NCBI GenBank assembly: GCA_030267965.1
Contig: BRYA01000511.1
Span: 1 to 11,958, forward strand
Direction: 5' to 3'
DNA length: 11,958 bases
DNA from: Triparma columacea
Lineage: Eukaryota; Sar; Bolidophyceae; Parmales; Triparmaceae
Below are positions 1-7,278 of this stretch, one piece after another. Every line of letters begins with the position of its first letter. The first letter of the stretch is position 1. A model generated the notes under the pieces. It searched no databases, was not told the DNA's origin, and saw only the letters and a list, made by a program, of their open reading frames with translations. The position numbers and the translations under genes are program-made.

Positions 1-1
1 T

Positions 2-646
2 GGGATGGAGGAGGGTGGGGAAGGAATAGGAGAGGAGGAAGGGGAGGGGAAGGACTTACCGCTGGATTTAGGGGTGAAGATATTTCACCACCTTAACCCG
101 ACGGCGCAGAGGGATATTATGAAGCAGCTGATAGAGAAGAAACTCGTGGAGCAGTACGAGAACATGAGCATCGGGGGACGAGGTGGGGGAGGTGGAAAGA
201 TCGGCAACGTTGACGATCTTACCCAGGGGGGGGAGGGGAAGGCGGGGAGGGGTGGCGCGGGCCAGATTCCGGGCGACGGGGTCGCAGAAGGCGTAGGGGG
301 TCTACCCTTCGCTATAAACGCGGACGAGCTTGACCTGACGGGTATCTTGAGGGGGGAGGGTATGGGGGACCTTGGGGAGCTCATAGGGCCGGGTAACGAC
401 GCGGCGATCAGGACGGGGTTCACGCCGAGGGGGCTAATGGCAACCCCGGGGGGGGCGAGGGGAGGGGAGGGGGAGGGGGGGGGGGAGGGGGGGGTATCAC
501 ACGATAGGATCATGCAGGTGGCGGTGAGCGCTGCGGCGGCGGCGGTGGGGGCGGGGGGGGAAGGGATGGGACAAGTGGGGGAGATGCAACTTGGGGAGGG
601 GGAAGGACTGGACGAGTTCACTAGCGATGTTATTAAGGGACTTTAG
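2..646 (+). CDS. 3' end of an unrecognised Gly/Glu-rich protein (5' partial)
   Basis: Open frame from the window edge to TAG at 644-646. The ATG at 5 is in frame, but the frame is already open at base 2, so the true start probably lies outside. The only protein-like block is residues about 22-53 (counted from that ATG). It is a predicted amphipathic helix rich in Lys, Gln, Glu and Leu (LGVKIFHHLNPTAQRDI, then MKQLIEKKLVEQYENM), with codon use typical of real coding sequence. The rest is low complexity: Gly/Glu runs, an Ala run near residue 177, and short ordered islands (DELDLTGIL, GFTPRGLMATPGG). Purine-rich runs of G dominate the DNA. I do not recognise the family. It could be the disordered tail of a scaffold or RNA-binding protein, but nothing here proves that. 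It converges on the LSM14-like gene downstream. The opposite-strand Pro/Ser-rich frame is its shadow. Confidence 0.55.
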   Translation, partial: GMEEGGEGIGEEEGEGKDLPLDLGVKIFHHLNPTAQRDIMKQLIEKKLVEQYENMSIGGRGGGGGKIGNVDDLTQGGEGKAGRGGAGQIPGDGVAEGVGGLPFAINADELDLTGILRGEGMGDLGELIGPGNDAAIRTGFTPRGLMATPGGARGGEGEGGGEGGVSHDRIMQVAVSAAAAAVGAGGEGMGQVGEMQLGEGEGLDEFTSDVIKGL

Positions 647-981
647 AAAATACCGGGGATGAGGGGGGGGAGTGTGGGGGGGTAGGGAGGTGGTCGGGGG
701 GACGAAATGAAAATACATAGCATCAAAAAGGCCGTCTAGGGTCTGTAGATAATTCCCAAGGAGAAGTAGAGGGGAAGCGCTTGCTTTACAAGAAATACAA
801 TTTACGCACAAAACAATCACAAGAAAAATTTCTCGTAGTTCGGGGACAAAACATCACGGCGGCGCCTTCCTAGTTATACCGTTCAGGTACGGGAAACTCT
901 TTTCTTCTTCTTCTCTTCTGAAAAAAGGTAGTAAATCCTCCCCTTCCTTGTATTCTCTCGGTAGGCGTCGTAAAAACCCCC
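647..981. other. Convergent intergenic DNA, no gene seen
   Basis: This stretch follows the stop of the first gene and should contain its 3' UTR. It begins with G-rich runs, becomes A/T-richer around 760-840, and has a short CTT/TTC tract near 900-920. I see no coding frame with protein-like composition, no RNA gene and no canonical AATAAA signal. Confidence 0.5.
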
Positions 982-1190
982 CTTAACGACACTCCAATTC
1001 TCTCTCCTTAACGTCACTCCCATTCTCTCTCCTTAACGACACTCCCATTCTTTCTGCCACTCCAATTATCTCGTCACTCCCATTCTCTCCCTTAACGTCA
1101 CTCCCATTCTCTCCCTTATCGTCACTCCCATTCTCTCTCTTTAACGTCACTCCCATTCTCTCCCTTAACGTCACTCCCCATCTCTCCCCC
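982..1190. repeat. 24-25 bp minisatellite, about eight units
   Basis: Imperfect tandem units of the form TTAACGTCACTCCCATTCTC plus TCTCC/CC repeat about eight times, with one shortened and rearranged unit near 1050-1075. Variants include GACAC for GTCAC and TTATCG for TTAACG. The near-multiple-of-three period produces an opposite-strand frame of repeated ENGSD/MGV peptides. I read that as an artefact, because unit lengths change and the frame shifts. It lies between two convergent genes, downstream of the LSM14-like stop. Confidence 0.85.
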
Positions 1191-1344
1191 AACCCCAATC
1201 AAGGGTGTGTTTAGTGTTGGTTGTAAAAAGTTGGTCTGCTTGCAAATGAGTGTGTATTGCGCGCCCCTTCTTTCGTGTGTGTGTGTGTTAATGTGTGTTG
1301 TAAAAATGTACCCACTTCCCCCTCCCCTTATCTTCTTCTTCCCC

Positions 1345-1550
1345 TCCTCTGTTACGGTTGTCCACCACCTCCTCCTCCTCCTTCTCCTAACGTTAGTTTT
1401 CTTCAGTATACCGGTCAGAGAATTTCCTGTACCCTGTAGTTTCCCTCTTGTATCCTTCCCCCCTCCCCCTCCCTCCCCCCCGTCTCCTGATTCCCATTAA
1501 AGTAAGTGAGATAGCCCCTTCCAGCCTCCCATGTTAACATTCCCTCTCCC
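1345..1550 (-). pseudogene. Decayed tandem copy of the LSM14-like gene 3' coding end
   Basis: This block matches the last part of the LSM14-like coding region at about 1553-1795. Shared landmarks in + orientation are TACGGTTGTCC plus CACC and TCC repeats (1353 and 1559), CCTGTACC plus TATAGTT/TGTAGTT, and ATAGCCCC followed by AGCCTCC and TTAAC (1511 and 1754). Offset is 206 at one end and 243 at the other. The difference sits in the CT-rich (RGG-coding) segment. The copy has short insertions and no open frame on the - strand. It therefore looks like a duplicated, decayed tail in the 3' flank, not an alternative coding end. Confidence 0.7.
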
Positions 1551-1557
1551 TCTCTCC

Positions 1558-3092
1558 CTACGGTTGTCCTCCACCTCCTCCTCCTCCTCCGTTTTGTTTC
1601 TTCGGCATCCCATCCGAGTTCCTGTACCTATAGTTCCCCCTATATCCCCCTCTCCCCCTCCCTCCTCCTCTTCCTCCTCTTCCCCCCCTTCTCTCCCCTC
1701 CTCCCCTACCCCTCCCTCTCCCCCCCCCCCTACGTCTGTTCCCAGTCAGAGAAATAGCCCCGAAAGCCTCCATATTAACCTCCCTTTCCTTGGCACCTCT
1801 TAATCTATTGTTAATCCCCGCTAACTTATCAGACGCGTCGTTGCTTAAATCGTCAAAGAAACTATCCTTATTATACTCTTTAACAGCAAGTTCAGAACCT
1901 TCATCGTCTGAAGACGATGGACCAGGGAGGTCTGTAAGGGAGTTAGCTGTGAAATCAAAGTCAGAACCAACCTGGGGTTCGGAGCCTTTCTGACCCCCAC
2001 GTGTACGGCGGTTTGCGAGACCTCGGGCGTCGCCTATTTGGTAGTTGTTACCCCCCTGTTGTTGTTCACCCCCGTTGGATACCCTGTTTTGGTTGGGGTT
2101 GTTACGTGACCTTGTAGTTTGCCTATTCCTGTTTCTCGCCTGTTGGTCACCTCCATTTCCTCCTCCGACACCCCTGTTGGATCTACTAGTCTGACGGGGG
2201 GACTTACCCTCGTTGAAGGTGTCGTTGTTGTGCCTGTCGGCGTTGTTGGTGGATTTGTTTTCAGAGGGTGCCTTGAAGTTATCGTATACCATGGGACCAC
2301 TGTTCTCCCCGACGACCTCCTTCTTCTTCTCCTTCTTGGCTGCGGCAGGAGCTGGGGCCGGAGCTGGGGCAGGGGAGGGTGCGGGGGGTGGCATTTTGGT
2401 GGATAGTATAGCCGGGTCCTCAGGTGGCTTTGGCTTTTCCATAGCAGCTTCCTGCTGGTCGTGAACGTGCAGGTCCTTAATGTCGCATCCCCTGAAGAGC
2501 AGGTATTCGTGGACCTCGGAGCTAGGGGGGATTACTGTGGAGCAACGGTCCTCGGTGCCGAAGGAACGGACGTCCTTTAGGGCGACTGTGTGGTCGACCT
2601 CATTTATGGTGTAGAGGATACCTGAGTAACGGATGTCCTTTTTGGAGATTAGTGAGATTTTGTTCCCTGAGGGCGACGAGCGACAAGGGCGACGAGCGAA
2701 GCGAGTCGCGGGAGGGGTGTGTATTGGTGTGTGAGTGTGTGTGTGAGTAAGCGTGTGTGTGTGTTTGTATGTGTATGTTTGTATGTGTATGTGTATGAGT
2801 GCGTGTACATATATATCCACATATATCCTCATATACTCATACGTACACACAAGTACACACACCCATACCCACATACATATATATAAATCCATTGATATCT
2901 GTTAATATCCCTCAATAGGTGTAATTAGTGTGATAAATGTGGGCAAATGTGTTCACTTTTTGTTGACCGTGAAGGATTTATTTCATGCTCCATTTTTACT
3001 CGAATTCTAACACCTCATTGCCTATTAACAACACACACATACACACATATACACATACATCACACATACTTACCTAGTAAAGGATTAGACAT
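1558..3092 (-). CDS. LSM14: LSM14/Scd6/RAP55-family mRNA decapping and translation repressor
   Basis: Two exons. Exon 1 is 3092-3074 (ATG, encodes MSNPLL plus one base, donor GTAAGT). The intron is 3073-2667. Exon 2 is 2666-1558. The spliced product is 375 residues. The join gives [20 protein letters not shown], aligning with the start of LSM14 proteins. Residues about 6-80 form the divergent Sm fold ([21 protein letters not shown]). A Pro/Ala linker and an Asn/Gln/Arg-rich stretch follow. Then come an FDF box (FDFTANSL, about 243), an FFD box ([13 protein letters not shown], about 271), a TFG-like box ([11 protein letters not shown], about 301) and an RGG tail. In known members the LSM and FDF regions bind the decapping and DDX6 helicase machinery in P-bodies, and RGG tails bind RNA and eIF4G. 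The open frame continues past the exon 2 start into a GT-repeat intron; that His/Thr-rich stretch is not coding. It is divergent from the borealin-like gene. Confidence 0.92.
2711..2880. repeat. GT/TATG microsatellite cluster in LSM14 intron 1
   Basis: Dinucleotide GT runs grade into TGTATG and then ATAC/CACA-type repeats. A second short AC/ATAC cluster lies at about 3028-3070, next to the donor. Together they make up most of the 407-nt first intron of the LSM14-like gene. The acceptor-proximal end, 2668-2715, is instead GC-rich with a repeated GGGCGACGAGCGA motif. Confidence 0.8.
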
Positions 3093-3396
3093 GTTTTGAG
3101 GGACAATTTAGAACTAAAATTGTTGCAGAGATTTGGGAGAAATTGGGTTGGGACAAGTGGGGCTGGGGCAGTTTTGGGAAAGGAAAGAACCCAAACAAAG
3201 ACTATCCCTAACAAAGTGCTGCTGGCTGAAGAAATGAAAAGGGACAGACAAGAGAGAGACTTACGAATTTTAAATTCATTTATATCAAAACGATAGGCGA
3301 GGGAAAAGGTAAGGAACAAAGAGAAGAAAAAGAGCAAAAAGAGCAAAAAGACTCCGCCGCCCCCAAGAATCACCCAATTTCACTTCTAAATCAATA
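3093..3396. promoter_or_regulatory. Divergent promoter region, LSM14-like and borealin-like genes
   Basis: The start codons of the two divergent genes are 304 bp apart, so their 5' UTRs and promoters must share this interval. It is A-rich toward the borealin side (AAAGAGCAAAAAGAGCAAAA near 3328-3350). It contains no clear TATA box that I would defend. Short frames on both strands here lack protein-like features. Confidence 0.6.
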
Positions 3397-4975
3397 ATGC
3401 CACCTAAAAGCGTACGCACAAGTAGAAGACGGCAAGCTATGGGAGGTAAGCTTACTAATCACACAACAAAGCACTTATCGACGCTAAATTCAGCAAAGTA
3501 CAGGAAATAACCCAAACTACAATTCCAGCAACGGCTACAACAATTCACAAGAACTACATTTATGCACTATTAACACACACAAACACTCTAAATTACACAT
3601 ATTCACTACAATTATACACACAAATACTTACTACGCCCATAAAATCCCCCCAACTCCCCCCCAAAACAAAAAATACCCCCACCTAACCCCTCCTCCTCGT
3701 CTTCCCCCAGTTCTTGACGACACCCCAGACCTGAATTCCATGGATTTAGATTTCTCAACCACCTCCCACACCTCTCCCATCAAGTCCGCCCCCCCACGTC
3801 CATCTATGGGTGGTATCTGCCCTCCTAGTACGGGCAGAAAATCAAAGAAAGGTAGAAGGGAGAGTCGACTAGCAATGAGACAGTCACTGAGTACACAGGG
3901 TTCAAACGCCGGGGATAACAACGGTGCACCAACCGCCGCAGGGGTTGCGTACAACGCGTCCAACGGCAACCCCCCCCCATCTGCATCCTCCTCTTCCTCC
4001 TCCTCCTCCACCTCATCTTCAGCCCCCACCTCTGGTAACGTTGCTCTAGACGGTTCAAACCCCGGTCACGTGTCCGCCTACATATCCGACATATCCGACG
4101 AGATCGACCGTCGTTGTTCTCAAATCCGTTCCGGTTGTGAGGATGCCTGTATGTCCCTCCGAAATGCTTTAAAGGTTTCTCTTATGCGTATCCCAAAGGG
4201 GGTTAGGAAGATGAGCGTTAAGGAATTCGAGGGGATTTATGGGGGGGATGTTATTGGAGCGATTAGGAAAGGGATTGATGAAGAGGTTGAGGAAGTTATG
4301 AGAAGAGCCAAGAAAGATACTAAGGGGACAAGGTAAGAAAAGGAGAGAGACATGGGAGGGGAGGGGAAGAGAGGGGAAGGGAACGTTCGGACTACTACAA
4401 GGATTCGGAAAGAACAAAGTGAGGTTAGGCTTTAACAGAATTTGTCGCTAACCATCAATCTCCCCCCCCCCCAAAACCACCAAAAACTCAACACCAAACA
4501 CACACGCAGGAAGAGGGACTTGCCACCACCAAGCACACCAGGCCAAGCCTCAAAACGGCAGACCCGCGTTACCCGCTCAACCGTAAAAGCAACACGCCCA
4601 ACATCATCAGTCCTCTCAACACCCTCCGGTAAATCCGCCTCAACAACAACTACATCAGGGTCGGACTTCACAGTCCCTTCAACACCGTCTACGGTGAGGG
4701 CGGCTAGGAGAGGTGAAATCGCGTACAGTACAAACGGATCCCCAGTCGGTCAATCCGACGTAATCCTAGCGACTGTAAAAAAATCACGTACAAACAACGA
4801 GGCTAGCAGCTCGCTGATTGGTATTGAAATGGATGATGGGAAGGGGAACTTTGTTGATATCGGGAGGAAGGATGTTGTGGAGGGGATGGACGATGATATG
4901 AAGAGGGTGGCGGTTACTAAATTGAAGAGTTTACAGGACGAGGTTGCGGCGCTTATGGCACAATTAGGGAACTAG
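3397..4975 (+). CDS. Borealin/Nbl1-like chromosomal passenger complex subunit
   Basis: Three exons: 3397-3445 (ATG, donor GTAAGC), 3711-4332 (donor AG/GTAAGA), 4510-4975 (TAG). Introns are 3446-3710 (phase 1) and 4333-4509 (phase 2, with GCTAACC and a long C tract before CAG). The product is 378 residues. The basic N-terminus MPPKSVRTSRRRQAMG is followed by a Ser/Pro-rich linker. Residues about 147-196 match the borealin helical region: EIDRRCSQIRS, then LMRIPKGVRKMSVKEFEGIYGG, here split as LMRIPKGVRKMS and VKEFEGIYGG. Residues about 292-302 (GEIAYSTNGSP) and the hydrophobic stretch SDVILATV match the conserved start of the borealin C-terminal domain, followed by a terminal helix. In known borealins the N-terminal helix binds INCENP and survivin, and the C-terminus dimerises. 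They target Aurora B to centromeres. Similarity is by eye, so homology is probable, not proven. Confidence 0.78.
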
Positions 4976-4981
4976 GGGGGA

Positions 4982-5036
4982 TGAGAAAGAGAAGAGAAAG
5001 AGAGAGAGAAGAGAAGAGAGGGAGAGAGAGAGAGAC
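4982..5036. repeat. GA-rich simple repeat downstream of the borealin-like gene
   Basis: An almost pure purine tract of AGAG/GAGA with occasional AAG and GGG, just after the borealin-like stop and within its presumed 3' UTR. It is followed by A/T-rich and then C-rich sequence (5135-5159). No gene is seen in 4976-5159. Confidence 0.8.
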
Positions 5037-5159
5037 GGGAAGTGGTAAAAAGAGGTTTGGAACAACAACATGAACACATATTTTTTCCCCAATTACAAAA
5101 CCTACAAATGCACTTGTTCACCCACGTTGACACAACCCTCCCCCCACCCCACTCCCCCC

Positions 5160-5301
5160 GAAAACCTTGACTTACGTTCGCTTAAACGTTTTTCCCAAAT
5201 GCGCGCTCACTTGGTCCCAATCAAGGATAGGAAAACGTTGAAGAATATCTGAACTACGTTGATGTAGAAAAGGCGTAGCTTCGTTGGTATGAAACGGAAG
5301 T
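5160..5301 (-). pseudogene. Tandem copy of the terminal coding exon of the Mpv17-like gene
   Basis: This segment is nearly identical to 5325-5465, with a period of about 165 bp. On the - strand it re-encodes the last 31 residues of the Mpv17-like protein with the same TGA (5209-5207). The frame is intact, with Val to Ile at one codon (FRFIPTKLRLFYINVV). It also carries the same first 47-48 nt of 3' flank. It lacks the exon's first eight codons and the acceptor. Immediately upstream in - orientation is a run of G instead of a pyrimidine tract, so use as an alternative last exon looks unlikely. It is probably a recent duplication inside the 3' UTR. Confidence 0.88.
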
Positions 5302-5370
5302 CTCTCCCCCCCCCCCCCCACCCCGAAAACCTTGGCTACGTTCGCTTAAACGTTTTTCCCAAATGCGCGC

Positions 5371-6683
5371 TCACTTAGTCCCTATCAAGGATAGGAAAAC
5401 GTTGAAGAATATCTGAACTACGTTGATGTAGAAAAGGCGTAGCTTCGTTGGGACGAAACGGAAGTTTATTGCGTGAACGATCGGCCAGACCTGTTTTCAT
5501 TGTGAAGGAGAAGAAAGGGGGAAATGGAGAAGTTAGGGATACAGGATGAAGGTTTTGAAATTTTTAAGGACAAGGAGTGTGTTACCTCCTCCCCCTCCCT
5601 CCCCCACACATACGCTCACCTTCCAGCTCCCTTGGCATGCCTTAAGTAGGTCATTTTGTAGTTTGTTCTTAATAACATTGCAGGAGTCCCCGTTAACCAG
5701 GCCTAGGTAAGTGAAGAATACCGTCATGAACAACGGACACCAGATCGTTTGATCGATTAATACTTTCAGGGCTAAGGGGGGAGAGAGGGGAATAAGGTTA
5801 GGGAAGAAGGAGAAGAGGGAACGGGAACTTAGGGGAGGGGGAGGGAATTCTCACCTACTACCTTGGGTCCTAAGGGTCAGGGGGGTTGTGTGGGATGTGT
5901 TCGTGTTAGGGGGGGAGGGGGGGAAGGGAGATGGGACGGCCCTTCTGATCGATACGGGGAGCTTGCCCCCCCACCCCCCCCGCCCCTCCCCCCTCCTCTC
6001 CCCCCCTCCAAAAGCCCCTGAAACCCTCCGCTCCCACAAGCCATCCCACGAACTCACCCGTCCCCTCAATCTTCCTATCAAGCCAGTTGTAGAAGTAGTG
6101 ACCGCTCGGTCCGTGGTACAGCAGCCCGAACGCACTGAGCCTAACGAACCTCCCCATGTCGAAAGCAGCCTTCCCAATGAATCTTTGAGCTATGAAGTCA
6201 CCAAGTGCCCATCCGACGAGGGAGGTCATGGATTTTGTGATGAGAGGCTTCTTGTCGAGGGCGTCGTTGTATGAAGCTAGAAGGAGAGGGGAGAGAAGGC
6301 GAAGTTTTAGGGAGAGGGGAAGAGTGAGAGACGAAGGGGGAGATTCTAAGATAGACACCTCGGGTGATGTCAACTTAAAGTCAGCACTTTTAGCAATTTG
6401 TTGACGCTCAAACCCCGAGAAGCATCGCACAAAACAGTCAATACTACTTACCCCAGCCAGGAAAAGCAGCAAGAGAACCACCACGCAGTCCTTTGTTAGT
6501 GATAATCTTGGTCTTCAAGGCGGCCTTTCCGACGGGTGTGAGGTGCCTGTTTTTCTCAGTGCGAACGACTGAGGAATGATCATCGGTACAGGGAGCTATG
6601 AAAGATGGGGGAGGGTGGAGGGAATGGGAGTGGGCATTGGATGTGAAGAGGACGAGGAGAGAGAGAAGACGTAAAACAAGCAT
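5371..6683 (-). CDS. Mpv17/PMP22-family organelle membrane protein
   Basis: Five exons give 245 residues: 6683-6452, 6276-6058, 5869-5855 (15 nt), 5771-5620 and 5490-5371 (TGA). All introns are GT-AG, of 175, 188, 83 and 129 nt. Start chosen at 6683 because it opens a hydrophobic signal-like segment (MLVLRLLSLLVLFTSNAHS). An in-frame ATG at 6752 would bury it. After a 60-residue basic leader the family core begins: GWASYNDALDKKPLITKSM, GDFIAQ, RFVRLSAFGLLYHGPSGHYF, YNWLD, then VVALKVLIDQTIWCP, SWKVWP and NFRFVPTKLRLFYINVV. These are hallmark Mpv17/PMP22 motifs of a four-helix membrane protein of mitochondria, peroxisomes or plastids, thought to act as a channel. The leader followed by SFIAP is compatible with import through the secretory route to a complex plastid, but that is inference. 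It is divergent from the next gene. Confidence 0.93.
5855..5869 (-). other. 15-nt microexon of the Mpv17-like gene
   Basis: On the - strand, CCCTTAG precedes GACCCAAGGTAGTAG, which is followed by GTGAGA. Both flanking introns are phase 1. Including these 15 nt inserts Gly-Pro-Lys-Val-Val between KIEGT and ALKVLIDQT, matching the spacing and the PK-V-A-KV pattern usual in the family. Leaving it out still keeps the frame but shortens this loop by five residues. Confidence 0.85.
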
Positions 6684-6867
6684 CTTCAAGTTTTGATCTC
6701 GCAAAAGTCGGCCTTCGCAAAAGTCACCAGGTTTTCGACAACAGACTAACACTGTTGTGTGGGTTTTCTAAATAACTGTATTCAAAGAGACAACTACCAC
6801 GATCTTCAGGAGCACGTAACGCAAATTGTGGGCGAACTACGTCCATAAGTGGAAATAAACACCCGCG
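6684..6867. promoter_or_regulatory. Divergent promoter region upstream of the Mpv17-like gene
   Basis: Upstream of the chosen Mpv17-like ATG, this stretch probably holds promoters for that gene and for the rightward gene, whose first exon is not located. I see no recognisable core element and no convincing coding sequence. Confidence 0.4.
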
Positions 6868-6991
6868 AGGTCGTTGTTAATTGTTGAAACCCTTGAAGAA
6901 CTGGCTACAACAAGACGAGTGCTGATTCGCTGAGCAGGTAGGTTGCAGGGTAGGATCAACGGAAGAATATAGGCGTTGGAGGGGCGGAGCA
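6868..6991 (+). repeat. Dispersed direct repeat, copy 1
   Basis: Shares GAAACCCTTGAAG-ACTGG, GCTGAGCAGGTAGGTTGCAG, GGATCAACGGAAGA and ATAGGCGTTGGAGGGGCGGA with 7708-7835. The spacing is about 840 bp, and by eye identity is well above 80 percent. This copy has an 8-nt GATTCGCT insertion. Each copy contains the donor-like AGCAG/GTAGGT. Each lies upstream of a probable exon, so both may be duplicated intron or 5' leader sequence. Confidence 0.75.
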
Positions 6992-7278
6992 GTCGTAGAA
7001 GTGGCAAATACAACCCACCACTCGCAGGTGAAGTGGACATCGCCTGTGCTGCAAAGGTAAGACAGTCGGAATCGAGGTTCCTGGGGAGGGCAGGATTTGG
7101 ATGGCGGAGCTTGCGTGATGAGAGACAGCAGAGAGAAGGCGAGGATCGAGAAGCGATGTGTTGGAGGAGCGAAGTTAGTGCTTGTAGCGACGCGAGTTGC
7201 TGAAAGGGCTGCGTTTGGAGATTGGGAAGTGGATTGGACGTCTTTGCTTGCAGAGACATAGTTTGGGTCGTCACAACG

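Noticed and set aside
54..60. ACTTACC, a perfect - strand splice donor
   Set aside because: No - strand frame reads into it convincingly, and the + strand frame is coding across it. Probably chance.
85..621. 178-residue - strand Pro/Ser-rich frame opposite the first gene
   Set aside because: It is the complement of the Gly-rich coding sequence. The + strand has the protein-like helix segment and sensible codon use.
983..1198. 71-residue - strand frame of ENGSD repeats
   Set aside because: Product of the minisatellite; unit lengths vary, so the frame is not conserved between units.
2667..2892. N-terminal His/Thr/Tyr-rich extension of the LSM14 frame
   Set aside because: It is translated GT/TATG microsatellite within the intron. 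The conserved start is restored by splicing from the ATG at 3092.
5160..5465. Possible structured RNA pair because of strong identity and a short CTAC/GTAG hairpin
   Set aside because: The identity is explained by duplication of the Mpv17 terminal coding exon; the hairpin has only four base pairs.
5888..6274. 128-residue + strand frame
   Set aside because: Shadow of the Mpv17-like gene; it crosses two exons and an intron of the opposite strand.
6837..7274. 145-residue - strand frame, Leu/Ser/Pro-rich
   Set aside because: No recognisable domain. It crosses a dispersed repeat, and + strand splice-like signals occur in the same stretch.
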